Below, one piece after another: positions 37,484 through 49,572 of a stretch of DNA of 64,000 bases; position 1 is the stretch's first letter; every line of letters begins with the position of its first letter. Both the position numbers and the translations under genes were made by a program. The notes beneath the pieces are model-generated. The model worked only from the letters and a program-made list of their open reading frames with translations. It was not told where the DNA came from and searched no databases. This stretch comes from Rhododendron vialii (Eukaryota; Streptophyta; Magnoliopsida; Ericales; Ericaceae): contig NC_080562.1 of NCBI RefSeq assembly GCF_030253575.1, positions 32,691,852-32,755,851 on the forward strand, given 5' to 3'.

Positions 37484-38624
37484 TTCAGTGCATCCATGGT
37501 GTTAGCCTGGTGATAAAGATTTGCCTCCTCTTTAAGTCTCAAGTTCAAATGTTCTTACGTTCTATCACCAATACGGGTCTTTACCCTAAATTCAATGGGC
37601 CAGCTCCCCGCTAATATATGGTGTGATATGTGAGTATTAGTTGAGATGTTGTAAACTGGTCCAAACACTATACTTCAAAAACAATTTAAAAAAAATACAG
37701 AGAGTTAATTTGATCAACGTACAATGCGTAAAAAATTGAATTTTTAGGCAATCATGCACAAACTTGTCCCTCATGGGAATCCCAATCACCCTTGCAGTCG
37801 ACTTGATCTATGGTATCTTGTCTATAGTAGGAAGAAGAAATGCACAAGCTATTTAAATGTTTAGAACTATCTTATCTTTCTTTACCTCAATTTGTTTAAT
37901 TTAGAAAAACATGCTTAACTAATAATCCATGCATGGTTTGACCACGCAACTTTCATGGTAACAAACAAAATAACCAAGGTTTTAAAATTCATGGAGTTCT
38001 AGAACCAGGGAATGATCTTAATTTCTAGAAAATAAAGCCAACGTATATAAGCACTGTTAGAAGTATTATCTATCTAGAGTGTTAATTGCCCACATAGTCA
38101 CATTTGTGATTAAGGACAGTTGCCCGTACTCCCATATAGCTTTAGAGGTAGACTGGTAGTTTCAAAACCTAGCTCTTTGCTCACCCTCTACTTTATTATG
38201 TTGATTTCATTATAGGAAGATTAATTTTTCATGATGGAAGGAAACTAAAAAAGGTTTCGAACGAAGGTTAAGGGTCTTTAGCCTGGTATTATATATAGCC
38301 TATGATTTCCATCTAATGAAAGAACTCAAGTCATGCATAGGTTAGACGAAACTTAAATCTAGAAAATGTGAATTTGGTGTTCTACTTGAATGCGGGAATG
38401 CGTACTTGAAGTATTCTACTCTGAGATGCAAGGATCACGATTTTGCACTATAAGGATAAAGCACTATACCCACATCATTAAATGTGCTAAATAAAATTTG
38501 TACATTAATAGAGGGAGAGATTTAATCATGTATGCTAAATGTTGAAAATTAGAGTATTTTGAGTTCTATCTATAATTAATACTAATTGTAAGAACTTTTT
38601 GAAGATGCAATAAAATTTTGGCTA
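37484..38624. other. Unit A promoter-side flank, including SINE segment
   Basis: This is homologous to 46430-47640, 49740-51970 (with insertions) and 57727-58330. The first ~185 bp (GTGTTAGCCTGGTGATAAAG.., TCTCAAGTTCAAATG, then GAGTATTAGTTGAGATGTTG) look like a tRNA-derived SINE. The rest is single-copy-like array DNA with no open gene. Confidence 0.6.
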
Positions 38625-38678
38625 GCATCCACAGTGGACTAATTAAAATTGGATAATCAAAAGTTGCCATATCAACTT

Positions 38679-40918
38679 TTTTTTTTTTGCTCAGCAAACG
38701 AAACATTTTATATAAACTCAAAGGGGTACATTGAGGAGAAAGTACAACAAGAAAAAAACTATCCAACCTAAGTTGGATAGAAAGAAACACCTAAAGATTG
38801 CATTACAACTTCACTTTTCGTATCCCATCAAGATACCCTTTGAAGTCCTCCAGTGTGTAAATCTTGATTTCAAACTTAGTTTTCATCCACATAGCTACTC
38901 TTGTTTTGATTAAATCTGCCACTTCCCATGCTTGAGGTGATGTATTGTTGAAAATATATCCATTCCTCCCTATCCAGATAGACCAAAGGGTTGCAGAGAA
39001 ACACACCTCCCGGATACATTTCTCCAAGTTCCGAAACCTATTCTCAAACAACCAAGATGCTAGTTCAGCTAATGAAGATGGGCATGCCCACTGGATTCTC
39101 CACCAGTCCAGAATATTTGACCAAATTTCCCATGAAAATCGACAGTGTAAGAGCAAGTGTTGAGTATTCTCCACTTGCTCGCTACAAAAGGGGCATAGAG
39201 CCAATTGAGTCTCCGAAATCATATTCCTATTTAGGAGCACTGACCTTGTTGCAACTCTTCCTTGAATGGCCATCCATGAAAAAATTTCCACCTTCGGGGG
39301 GCTTAGGTTCTTCCACAGTGAGCCTAGAACAATGTTACGAGATTGAGTCCGAGTTTCCCATTGTCTATACACTGAATTTACAGAAAATATCTTGTTTGTT
39401 GTCCATATCCACAATAGCGAATCAGATTAAGGGATGGCAACGGGGCGGATCGGAGGCGGATATTGCACTATCCGAATCCGAATCCGAACCCTCCACCCGC
39501 CCTCCGAATCCGCCCCGAACTCCGAACGGATTATATTTTTGTCCTCCATCCCCGATCCGAACGGGGAACGGATATCCGAATCTGAATTTGGAAAAAAAAA
39601 AACACAGATTAGAACTCGATAAAAAAAAAAACTCAGATTGAAAAAATAAAATAAAATAAAAGTAACATGGAGAGGGAGTCTCGCTGCCGCGTTCCTGAGG
39701 GGAGATTGCCGCATCTCTCCGTTGTCGGAGGGTTTTTTTTTTAGAGAGAGGGAGGCGGGTTGGGGAGGAGAGAGAGAAGGGGGAGAAGTCATGGGCGAGG
39801 AGGGTTGTGTGAAGTGAAGTCAATTGGGTAGGAGACTGACTATTGACTAACCAAAAAATAAGAGGTATTTATATAGTCGGATATTCGGAGGTGGATCGGA
39901 TATCGGATTCGGGGCGGATCGGATATCGGATTCGGGGCAGATCGGATCGGATATCGGATTCAGGGCGGATCGGATCGGAGGAAGACTTACCTCCGAATCC
40001 GATCCGATCTCCGAATTTTTTTTGAAAAATAAATCCGAATCCGCCCTTATATCCGAAAAATCCGATCCGTTCGAGACGGATAACGGATCGAATAAGGACG
40101 GATCGGCCGAGATGGCCATCCCTAATCAGATTTAGATGGGTCTAGAACCACTCCATGCAATCTTTGCTTCAGTTCCTCCAGTTCTTGACTCTCCCGCACG
40201 CGCATTCTTCCCCTAAATTGCAGGTCCCAGTCACCGTTATCCCCTCCTACAAAAACACTACTCAGAACCGCTTCTTTTTGAGTAGATCGCAAGTACATGC
40301 AGTATGGGGAAGTCATCTTTAATAGCTACATGACCCAGCCATGTATGCTCCCAAAATAGCGTGTCTCGACTTGAATTTACTTGCACTTTGAATCCCTCCC
40401 GAATAGAGAAACCAAGGCTTGAATCATTATTGCCCACTGAACAAATGTCCTTCCAAATATTAGAGGTAGAACCATTGTTTTTAATGTACGGTAGCCAACA
40501 TCTCTGGTCCAAATTATATTTCCCTCGAATAACCTTAACCCAGAGTGAATCCTTCTCATTTCCAAATCACCACCACTATTTAGTCAGAAGAGCCAAGTTC
40601 TGTCGTACCAACCTCTCGACTCCTAGGCCCCCATTTTCCTTCCTCCTGGTGATCCCCTCCGAGCTAACTAGGTGCATCTTCTTTTTGTCCGGTGTATCTC
40701 CCCAAAAAAATTGTCTTTGTAGTTTCTCTTGGATCCTTACCACTGCTGATGGCATTTTGAAAAGGGACATGTAGTAAATTGGCAAGGTGCTTGAGTTGGA
40801 ATTGACAAGAGTTAATCCACCCCCTGTAGATATGGTTCTTGTTCGCCAAATACTTAATCTCTTCTGAGTTCTTTCGATAACGGACTCCCATGTTTTGATC
40901 CTCCTTGGATTATCTATT
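38679..40918 (-). pseudogene. LINE ORF2 remnant (C-terminal half), 5'-truncated
   Basis: The oligo(T) at 38679-38690 is the poly(A) tail. On the - strand the remnants read, from 5' to 3': LFKMPSAVVRIQEKLQRQFF with GGLGVERLVRQNLALLTKW (40576-40785), LFWEHTWLGHVAIKDDFP (about 40300-40400), then the zinc-binding region PPKVEIFSWMAIQGRVATRS, CPFCSEQVENTQHLLLHC and LWSIWIGRNGYIFNN (38803-39414). Reverse transcriptase and endonuclease are missing, and frameshifts break it. A TIR element at 39429-40123 splits it; rejoining the 9-bp target restores the local frame across the site. Confidence 0.85.
39429..40123. mobile_element. ~0.7-kb TIR element with 9-bp target duplication
   Basis: The ends are AGGGATGGC and GCCATCCCT, flanked by AATCAGATT on both sides (39420-39428 and 40124-40132). 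The interior is packed with GGATCGGATATCGGATTCGG-type repeats in both orientations. A 9-bp duplication points to the Mutator superfamily; no transposase is present. Confidence 0.8.
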
Positions 40919-41075
40919 TAAGGGGTTGTTAAGGTTAACAATATAAAAGTCCACAATGATATAATCAAAATTGAATAACCAAAATTTGTCATATCACTTT
41001 TTCAAACTACAAAAAACTAAAAACAAATTAATATAGATAACTTTTATTTAATAGTTTTCAAACTAATAAAAATTA

Positions 41076-41310
41076 CTCCCTCCGTCCTTATTTAATTGTC
41101 CACTACGATTTTTCATGTATTTTCAACGGCTTATATCTCTCAACGTATATTATATTTTATGTTTTTGGAAATTATTGTCTTATAGAAAAAATTGAGATCT
41201 ATCAAATAAAATCCACATTGCATATTTTTAGTAACATACGTCGAGAGATATAAGCCGTTTTGAGAATGCACGCAAAACCGTAGCGGATAATTAAATAGGG
41301 ACAGAGGGAG
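41076..41310. mobile_element. Stowaway-like MITE
   Basis: CTCCCTCCGTCCTTATTTAA at the left and its inverted match ending GGGACAGAGGGAG at the right, flanked by TA on both sides. 235 bp; the subterminal parts also pair (CGGCTTATATCTCTC..GAGAGATATAAGCCG). Confidence 0.9.
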
Positions 41311-41490
41311 TATTTATTAGAAATACAAAGTAATTTTTAGAAAATAATTTTTTGGAAAAAAAATTTCAAAAAAAGAAATCAGTTTTTCAATAAATTATTT
41401 TTTTCAAAAACTTTTTTTTTTTTTGAAAAAACAGTTTTGTGTAAATTTTTTTTGAAGAAACTATTTTTTAAAATAATTTTTTGACAATAT

Positions 41491-41494
<4 letters not shown>

Positions 41495-41532
<38 letters not shown>
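41495..41532. repeat. (GA)n microsatellite
   Basis: A pure GA run of about 19 units. Confidence 0.95.
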
Positions 41533-41535
<3 letters not shown>

Positions 41536-41791
41536 GAGGAGAGATAAAGTTGTGTAATGATGAGTGTACTTAATTGGAAAGATATGAGGTTCAATAAAAA
41601 TAAATAAATTTGAAAGGCTACGGGGTTCACTAATTATTGACAATAGCTTGTTAGTTTTGGTTATCCAATGATCAAAATTTGATTAGTTGTTAAAAGGTTG
41701 TTAAGTTTGGTTATTCTAATATGAGTACTTTTTTGAGCAAACATTGCTAACCTTTAGCAACATTTTGATTTTGATAGTCCACCGTAGATGC

Positions 41792-42652
41792 TCTAAGAAA
41801 GAGATTTTTGGCAAGAAAGTCAATCAGCTTATAATTAAAGAAATTGTGTACCTGTTTGGGCCATATTGGGGAAACCAAATGTAATTAATTACGTGTTTAA
41901 TTAAAATTTAACAGGGTTAATGGATTTATTTCAGCTGGGATAAGGCCGAGCTAGGTAACGGGTGTGAGAGGATAAGTTGGTTTGTTGAGGTGGGATGCTA
42001 GCAAGGCTAGTCTGGCGAAGGGAGATCATGCTTATGGAGCTGACTCAACACACAAAAGCTAGGGGTGCAGATTGCATTTTTGAAGCTCATGAGAATCTCA
42101 ATAATAAGCTAACATGAATAGCAAATGCTGAGAGTCCTATGGAGGCTTCAGATAAAGGGGTTAGAGATAGTGGAGGATATTAGGGTTAATTCGGTGGACC
42201 AATATTTGGAGCCTCTGGTGGAGGATTCTTTAGGCACAAAAACGAGTAATCTGTTGGGTGATCGAGGAGGCAATATTGATATTCCATACAATTATGAAAA
42301 AAGGGGGAAGAAAGGATAAAAGAAAGGTGAAGTCAGTTGAGGAAATCATGGGAAAGTTCAATAGAATTATCCAGAAAGAACTAAGAAGGGATCCAAGAAA
42401 CGAAGGGAAAAAGGAGTTATTTTCAGATCCGCGGCTGCAGCGATTTCTCTTTCAATTTCCTCTGATGGAATCCTCAATAGGAATCGTATTTTTCTCAACG
42501 AAACTCAGGCGGTGTGGGAGTTAAACAAACCCATGGGAAAATTGGATATGATGGTGATGAAGCCGAAGTGGTTAGTAACATAGCTCATCTTGAAGAGTTT
42601 GATGAAGCAATTTATCTGAATGGCGTTGAAGAGGCTGGAGGCATTGGATAAT
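41792..42652. other. End of unit A flank and LINE-like fragment
   Basis: 41792-41855 resumes array DNA (AAGAGATTTTTGGCAAGAAAG). From about 41930 the + strand has coding-like but broken sequence (frames at 42125-42319 and 42258-42524, Lys/Glu-rich) that could be LINE or retroelement debris. No domain is recognised. Confidence 0.35.
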
Positions 42653-44961
42653 TGACGTTGCGGAATTCACGAAGAGAATAGTTTGCGTACTATTCCAAAC
42701 AAGATAGATACTCGTAGTCATGAGTAGTCCTTGAATCCACAAGAAGAGTGATAAACTCAGAAATTTTATTGATTAAAAGTTGAATAATAATTACGAGGGT
42801 TGCACCCTTATTTATATTAGTTGAGAAATTCTATTTTAGATAGGACTCTAGTAAGACAATTTTTTGGTGGTCAAAAAATTATAAAGAAGAAAAAGAAAAT
42901 TAAAAGAAATAACAAAATTAAAAACTTTTCCTAAAACGGTAATAAAATCATGCCAAAACAAACGGCGTTAAAGAAAGAAAAACTCCTAAATAAAATTCTA
43001 ATTCTTGTAGACCAAGAATTATTCCTAAAGAAATTGGAAAATAGAATTACTTAAGTAAAGAAACATAATATTTCTAAAGCTAAAAAGAAAATGCCTACTC
43101 AAGATTTAATTCTAGAATAACAAAATTAAGAATATAAAATCTTCTAGAATCTTGTCCTACATCAATTTTCTTTTCTTCAAGAGAACTCGTTGAAAATCTG
43201 TTATCTTCCATGCCAAAGAAATAGATACTTAGAATATTTCAAACCCTTAATTTCCTTCCAAAATTTATTTGTTGAAAAGTGTACTTGCGATGACCTCTTC
43301 TCTGCATGCTTCAACCAATTGACAAAACGTACTAAACGAATGTTGGAACCCAATCAAATTGTTGCACCCCAAGAAAATCAACAACTGAAACCTTATGTTG
43401 AAATTGATGGTTCTCTAGACTTTGATCCATTATAGAATTAGTTGGTGCCACAATATGCAAAAATCCTTCTTTATCAGTTTCAGAACTTTCCTCGTTGTTG
43501 ATTCCTTCCTCAAATAGCAATAAGAAATTTCTAACTTGATTCCAAATCTTCTCTTTGCACGTACTCTTCCCTTTCATGCTACTACTGACATCAACTCTCT
43601 CGTCATCATCAACTTTCAATATGACTCTTCCACGGCTTCTAGATTATTCATCTTATCACAAATATCTGTTACAATTTTTTATCATCAACAACTTCTTCAA
43701 CCCTTGGAAGAAGTGATTGTATTTTTTTTTGCTTTGACCTATATTTTTCATTTAGTAACTGCTCATAATTTCATGGTAAAAATCTTTCCATCATGCATTT
43801 TTTAATTCTTGATCTTGCACAAATATGACGCTTGTTTTGTTGATCTTGTAAAGATTGCAAGTCAATCTATCAATCTAGTGCTGGAACTGTAAGCTTTAAC
43901 AACACATACCTCCACTTTTCTCCATTCGAGATTTTCATATACTCAAAAGCATCCTCAAGGTTAAGTATCCAATCTAGAATATCCTCAAAATATTCACAAC
44001 CACTAAATTTAGGTAAATTGTTATAATACTTGAAATTTTGTTGTCGCTTTATCAACTGATAATCATCATGGTTCTAAAAAAGCTTGCCTTCAAATTCCTT
44101 CCTATTATCGTAGTAGTGGTAATAAGAATATCATTGGGAGACGTTTTGGTGAATAGATTGGTTGCAGACAAATCCCTCAACGCGGTTCCTATTCTGGTTA
44201 AGAGGTCGGCGGTGGGCAAATCCCTTCGCACGATCCTCTCCTCACCCCGTTATGGCCTTTGGTTGACGTATAAAGTCAACGCTCGCAATAGTCCTCGGAT
44301 CTATGCCAACTACACGCTTCGATCCTGCAACTGTACTTTTTGATCCTCCATCATCTTTCTTAGGTCAACAATCCCACGATCAACGTCAATGGGTGTGCCA
44401 TCAACTGTATTTGGTGTCATCGAACTAAGCAAAGTAATCTTGCTCTGATACCACTTGACACAATGGAATTCACAAAGAGAATAGATTGCATACTATTTCA
44501 AACGAGATAGGTACTCATAGTCACGAGCAGTTCTTGAATCCACAAGAAGAGCGATAAACTCAGAGATTTTATTGATAAAAAGTTGAATAATAATTACGAG
44601 GGTTGCACCCTTATTTATACTAGTAGAGTAATTCTACTTTAGGTAGGACTCTAGTAAGATAATTCTTGGAAGTCAAGAAATTATAAAGAAAAAAATTAAA
44701 TAAAAAGAATTTAAAAAATTAAATTTTTTTCCTTAAACGGTAATAAAATCATGCCAAAACAAGCGGCATTAAAAAAAGAAAAACTCCTAAATAAAATTCT
44801 AATTATTGTAGACCAAGAATTATTCCTAAAGAAATTGGAAAATAGATGAATTACTTAAATAAACATAATATTTCTAAAGCTAAAAAGAAAATTCCTACTC
44901 AAGATGTAATTCTAAAATCATAAAAATAAGAATCAAAACTCTTCCAGAATCTTGTCCCACA
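42653..44961 (-). mobile_element. Old non-autonomous LTR retrotransposon (gag only)
   Basis: Two direct LTRs, 42653-43161 and 44456-44961 (about 510 bp, roughly 88-90% alike), surround only 1.3 kb. A primer site reading TGGTATCAGAGC on the - strand (44443-44453) lies two bases inside the right LTR, so the element runs leftwards. A purine-rich tract abuts the left LTR. No pol is present. No clean 5-bp duplication is seen (ATAAT versus TTACT). Confidence 0.75.
43870..44055 (-). pseudogene. Gag-like fragment, probably Ty3/gypsy type
   Basis: The frame contains NLPKFSGCEYFEDILDWILN followed by LEDAFEYMKISNGEKWRYVL, a typical start of the plant gypsy gag domain (PxFxG..FLDWL..VExxFEY). It stops soon after. 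A second - strand frame (43332-43619) continues the internal region without a recognised domain. Confidence 0.6.
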
Positions 44962-45441
44962 TTACTAATTTCTCAAGAATAAAGAGGATCTTGGACTTGA
45001 TCAAAGGGACACATGGCAACAAAAGAGGAGTTTCTCAGAGAACATGGGTAGAAGATGTGCATAGTGGAATTTGTTTCTCTTCAGCGACTCCAGGAGACAG
45101 TTAATGCAGGATAATCATGTGAAATTGATTGGTTGTCAACTTTATATACTACAATTGCATAGACATCCAATATGGAACTGCTCATTATCAACTTTACATA
45201 CTACTAGTACTTGAATAGACATCCAGTACTCACGTCACTTATATAAGAACAGTTCTCTAGATCACAACTCTGCATGGGACCATATGGAACTGCTCATTAT
45301 CAATCTTCCACTTATTCAATACACAAAATATTCCAACATACAATGAGGATGAGATATGCCCAACCTTAAGTTTTCGGTGTTTCTATAACACACTTATTCA
45401 TACATACGGAGTACTATCTAGGAACAATGAATACATTTTCC
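44962..45441. other. Unit B 3' flank
   Basis: Array DNA shared with 47890-48780, 52220-52380 and 24100-24540 (for example TTGATTGGTTGTCAACTTTA and ATTCCAACATACA). It holds the presumed 3' UTR of copy B. No gene. Confidence 0.6.
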
Positions 45442-46170
45442 CTAGGCGTTGACAAAAGGGTAAATCTCATAACGCACATTACAACTACCACCCACAACTC
45501 TCCCTCCTTCTTTCCCATCACAACAGCTCGGAAGCTCACCAATAGCCCCATCAATACACTTCTTACAATCAACACTAGAAAGATCTCTGGCACACTGAAC
45601 TAACCCATAAAGCTTCTTCGATTCCTCTATCTCCATCTCTCCGGTAGCAAACATTTTTGAGCTGACATAAGCTTCTCCCGCCAACTTACCCAATAACTCT
45701 TTGGTCTTTTGATTGAAATATAAAGGATCACTCACATTTCGCAAATTCCACATGTAAAATTTGTTTTTGTTATCAACTTTCCCAAAAAACTCGAGGTTAG
45801 AGTATTTCAACATACAGTAATCATACCATATGATTGCTCCTTTATTGTACTGGCAACGTTTTCGTATCTCAGTCTCTGCCTCGGCAACACAGGCTTGGCA
45901 GTCAGTCGTTTTGACGTCACCTCGACAGAGAGCGAGGCCGTAGGCCTGGTTTTGGCTCAGGCCCAACGAGCCAAAACCAAACCCGGTTTTCGGGGTTGTG
46001 TAGTCGAGATAACTCATGAGCTTGTTCAAGTTCATTTCATAAGGGCTGTTGGGATTGAAATTTTCGGAGCTTGAGCAGAAATGATAGAGGGGGTTGGTTG
46101 CGAGGGCGAGTTGGAGGAGGAGAAAAAAGGAGAGCAGGTAGAGAGGAGAGAGAAGCCTTGAGGAAGACAT
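45442..46170 (-). CDS. Cysteine-rich repeat secretory protein, DUF26 (array copy B)
   Basis: A single exon of 242 codons. The signal peptide spans residues 1-24 (MSSSRLLSPLYLLSF.. to LALA|TNP). Two DUF26 (Gnk2-like) domains follow: residues about 28-130 with C82-X8-C91-X2-C94 (ALCRGDVKTTDCQAC) and about 140-240 with C193-X8-C202-X2-C205 (CARDLSSVDCKKC); extra cysteines at 32, 106, 119, 216, 217 and 230 fit the family's disulfides. There is no transmembrane helix or kinase, so it is secreted to the apoplast (CRRSP class) and not a receptor kinase or plasmodesmata-located protein. Members related to ginkbilobin bind mannose and can be antifungal; function here is inferred only to that level. 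It is B of four tandem copies, with a TATA box about 65 bp before the ATG. Confidence 0.93.
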   Translation of the reverse strand: MSSSRLLSPLYLLSFFLLLQLALATNPLYHFCSSSENFNPNSPYEMNLNKLMSYLDYTTPKTGFGFGSLGLSQNQAYGLALCRGDVKTTDCQACVAEAETEIRKRCQYNKGAIIWYDYCMLKYSNLEFFGKVDNKNKFYMWNLRNVSDPLYFNQKTKELLGKLAGEAYVSSKMFATGEMEIEESKKLYGLVQCARDLSSVDCKKCIDGAIGELPSCCDGKEGGRVVGGSCNVRYEIYPFVNA

Positions 46171-46230
46171 GGTGTGGAAGAGTTTGACGATGAGGGAGAT
46201 GGGTAATTAAATCCCCCGGCGTATTGCTGC

Positions 46231-46240
46231 GTTTTATAGG
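46231..46240 (-). promoter_or_regulatory. TATA box of DUF26 copy B
   Basis: CCTATAAAAC on the - strand, about 65 bp before the start codon. The box and its surroundings are conserved in copies C and D and absent from A. Confidence 0.7.
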
Positions 46241-46431
46241 TGGGTAATCTGAAGGGTCAGAAGCAAATGTCAAAGGGTAACTTTTTCTCTTCTTCTTTTT
46301 TTTTTTTCTAGATTCGGATGCCGTCAAACTGTGCTAATAAGATAATGCGGGGGAGTTGGTGCCGCACTTCGTGGACTTCTTCAGCAATTATATTTTATAA
46401 ATTTAACAATAGCCTTAACTCTGAAACAACT

Positions 46432-46640
46432 TCAGCGCATCCATGGCATTGGCCTGGTGATAAAAGATTTGCTAGCTCCCGCTCGTAGGTCTCAAGTTCA
46501 AACCTTCTTACCTTTTATCACCTATACGGGTTTTTATCCTAAATTAAATGATCTAGCTCCCCGCTAATATATGGTGTGATATAAGAGTATTAGTTGAGAT
46601 GTCGTAAGTTGGTCTGAATACTCTATTTTAAATTAAAAAA
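46432..46640 (+). mobile_element. tRNA-derived SINE segment of the array unit
   Basis: ATTGGCCTGGTGATAAAAG (box A side), TCTCAAGTTCAAACC (box B) and AGTATTAGTTGAGATGTCGT (counterpart of the Au 3' block) lie in order. It is shared by all units at the same place. Confidence 0.5.
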
Positions 46641-48781
46641 ACAGGTACCAGAGAGAGAAAGAGAGAGAAATGATTTGGACAACGTGGGGAAATGCTAGTA
46701 ACGATTGCCTATAGAAGAAAGTTTTCTAATTTTGTAAAGGTCAAACATGGAGATATGATAGCCACTCCCCCATTAGCATTGTGCAATGCGTAAATAATTG
46801 AATTTTTAGGCAATCTTGCACGAAAGAGTCCCTAATGGGAATCCCACTCACCCTTTGCACTCGACTTGTTCGTTGGTTTCTAGATTGTTTAGCTATTTAA
46901 ATGTTTAGAACTATCTTATCTTTCTTTACCTCAATCTGTTTTGGTAAAAAAAAGAATGCTAAAATACTAATCCAAGGTTTGACCACACAACTTGCATGGT
47001 AACAAACAAAATAACCAGGGCTTGAAAATTAATGGAGTTCTAAACCAGGGAATGCTCTATCTAGAAAATAAAGCCAAGGTAATCATTGTTAGAAATATTT
47101 TCTATCTAGTGCTAAATGCCCCACTTAGTTACATGGGTAATTAAGTAAGAATAGTTGCCCCTTCCCATATAGCTTTAGTGGTAGATTGGAAGTAATTTCA
47201 AAATAGCTCTTTGCTCACCCACTAGTTGATTATATATGTTGTGTTCATTATAGGAAGATTAAATTTTCATGATGGAAGGAAACTAAAAAAGGTTTCTACA
47301 AAAGGTTTTGGGTCCCCAGCCTAGCATTATATGTAACCTATGATTTCCTTCCAATCGAGACACTCAAGTCATGTATAGGTTAGAAGACAACTAAATCTAG
47401 AGAATATGAATTTGGTGTTCTACGTGAATGCTGGGATGCGTAGTAGACAGTACTCTACTCTGGGATGGAAGGATAACGATTTTGCACTGTGTGGATAGAG
47501 CACTATACCCACATCATTAAATGTGCTAAATAAAAATTTGAACATTAGTAGAGCGAGAGATTTAATCATGTATGCTAAATGTTGAAAATTAGAATATTTT
47601 GAGTTTTATCTCTAATACTAGTGGTAAGGACTTTTTGAAAATCCAACAATGTTTTGGCTAGCATCATAAGAAAGTGATTTTTGGCAAGAAAGTCATTCAG
47701 CTTATAAGTAAAGAAATTGTATACTCCTTGAGGTTAGGGGAAGTAAATACATTTTTCTTGGCTTATATGAATATTGGATAAGGTTTTACTCGATCGATGC
47801 CCAATCAATCAGATATGAAGCATTAGAAAGTTACAAATAAAGGTTATGAGATACTTATAAAGAACAAAAAACTATCTAAGTTGATTTAATGCAGGCTAAT
47901 CATGTGAAATTGATTGGTTGTCAACTTTATATATTATTGCATAGACATCCAATTCAAACTGTTTTTTTTTTTTTTGCTATGAAAGTATTAATTAGGGGGA
48001 GTTATGCATAAAACTAAATAGCAGGCTCGTCTCAATATTGTCAACATTGGATTCACTATGAAGTTTATTTCGGCTACAGTTTTTTGCTCTAAGATACTAG
48101 AATAAAGCAGAATAAAGTACATTGACATCATAACATAAGTACCTCACAAAAGTCAAATAGTAACTTATTTTTTGTCTTTATATTAAAAAAAATTACATTT
48201 GTTAATTTTGCGTCAAATATTTGTTAGTTTTACTTATTTTTGTCTTTCTAAAAAAGTTGTGAATTAAAATGACTGCGCGCAAAAGGCCACATTGTTCTTT
48301 ATTTTAATTTGGTAAACACAATACTGGAGACGTGATAACTTATGCTATTATGCACTTTTGGAGGTTAGCAAAGTGGCCGAAGACCGAGTTGTCACAATTT
48401 CGAGAGCCAAAAATTAATGCGAAGCTATAAACATATGATTTTGTTGAATGGTCACAATGCTAGCATCCAGTGCACGAGACAACAAAAAAATGTCGAAGTA
48501 AATATTTTCTATTGGCCCGTGCATCGAACGGAGATAACGCTAATAGGTACTATAAGAAAGTCACCATTACTGAATTAGGAAAAACTCCCTGGAAAGTGAA
48601 TTGTGTAATGTAGAATATTCACGATCAAATGGAACTGCTCAGGTATCAATACATAGAAAAATGTAAACCAAAAAATGCAATATTCCAACATACAAAGAGG
48701 ATGGGGTATGCCCAACCTCAAGTTTTCGGTGTTCTATATAACACACACTTATTCATATCTAAGAACAAAGATACACTTTCT

Positions 48782-49510
48782 CTAGGCGTGGACAAAAGGG
48801 TAAATCTCATAACCCACTTTACAACTCCCGCCCACAACTCTCCCTCCTTCTTTCCCATCACAGCAGCTCGGAAGCTCACTAATAGCCCCATCGATACACT
48901 TTTTACAATCAACACTAGAAAGATCTCTAGTACACTGAACTAACCCATAAATCTTCTTTGATTCCTCTATCTGCATCTCTCCGGTGGCAAACATTTTTGA
49001 GCTAACATAAGCTTCCTCCGCCAACTTACCCAATAACTCTTTGGTCTTTTGATTGAAATATGAAGGATCACTCACATTTCGCACATTCCACATGTAAAAT
49101 TTGTTTTGGTTATCGATTTTTCCAAAAAAGTCGAGGTTAGAGTATTTCAACTGACAGTAATCATACCAAATGACAGCTCCTTTATTGAACTGGCAACGTT
49201 TACGTATCTCCGTCTCTGCCTCGGCAACACAGGCTCGACAGTCAGTCATGTTGACGTCACCTCGACAGAGAGCGAGGCCGTAGGCCTGGTTTTGGCTCCA
49301 GCCCATCGAGCCAGAACCGAACCCAGTCATCGGGGTTTTGGAATAGAGGTAACTCATGAGCTTGTTCAAGTTCATTTCATAAGGGCTGTTTGGAATGAAA
49401 TTTTCGGAGCTTGAGCAGAAATGATAGAGGGGGTTGGTTGCGAGGACGAGTTGGAGGAGGAGAGAAAAGGAGAGCAGATAGAGAGGAGAGAGAAGTCTTG
49501 AGGAAGACAT
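48782..49510 (-). CDS. Cysteine-rich repeat secretory protein, DUF26 (array copy C)
   Basis: A single exon of 242 codons from the ATG at 49510; the open frame continues 33 codons upstream, but MSSSRLLSPL is the start shared with the other copies and directly begins the signal peptide. Both C-X8-C-X2-C motifs are intact (CRGDVNMTDCRAC and CTRDLSSVDCKKC), as are the other cysteines. It differs from copy B at scattered sites, for example YSKTPMTGFGSGSMGW in the first domain and KVGYEIYPFVHA at the end. No stop or frameshift is seen, so it appears functional. It is predicted to be secreted without a membrane anchor. Its unit was later lengthened by a LINE tail and a solo LTR on the promoter side, more than 250 bp before the ATG. 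Confidence 0.93.
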   Translation of the reverse strand: MSSSRLLSPLYLLSFSLLLQLVLATNPLYHFCSSSENFIPNSPYEMNLNKLMSYLYSKTPMTGFGSGSMGWSQNQAYGLALCRGDVNMTDCRACVAEAETEIRKRCQFNKGAVIWYDYCQLKYSNLDFFGKIDNQNKFYMWNVRNVSDPSYFNQKTKELLGKLAEEAYVSSKMFATGEMQIEESKKIYGLVQCTRDLSSVDCKKCIDGAISELPSCCDGKEGGRVVGGSCKVGYEIYPFVHA

Positions 49511-49572
49511 GGTATATGGAAGAGTTTGATGATGTGGGAGGTGGATAGTTAAATCCCTCGGCGTATTGCTGC

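Larger units (their letters stand above)
38625..41791. mobile_element. Composite TIR transposon with nested insertions
   Basis: The ends are inverted: GCATCCACAGTGGACTA at 38625 and the complement of GCATCTACGGTGGACTA ending at 41791. Sister units B and C read straight through this point (GGCTAGCATCATAAGAAAG), proving insertion. It contains a LINE, a 0.7-kb TIR element and a Stowaway. ATTGGATAATCAAAAGTTG at 38648 and a similar block at 40972 flank the LINE, so two related elements may be stacked. Confidence 0.55.
46171..48781. other. Unit B promoter side to unit C 3' flank
   Basis: Conserved array DNA of about 2.6 kb. A block GGTGCCGCACTTCGTGGACT (about 46360) lies 170-220 bp before the ATG and recurs in every unit. 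A SINE segment occupies 46432-46640. The rest has no open gene; an oligo(T) lies at 47961-47975. Confidence 0.6.

Noticed and set aside
38991-39641. 216-codon + strand frame
   Set aside because: It is antisense to the LINE ORF2 remnant and crosses a transposon junction.
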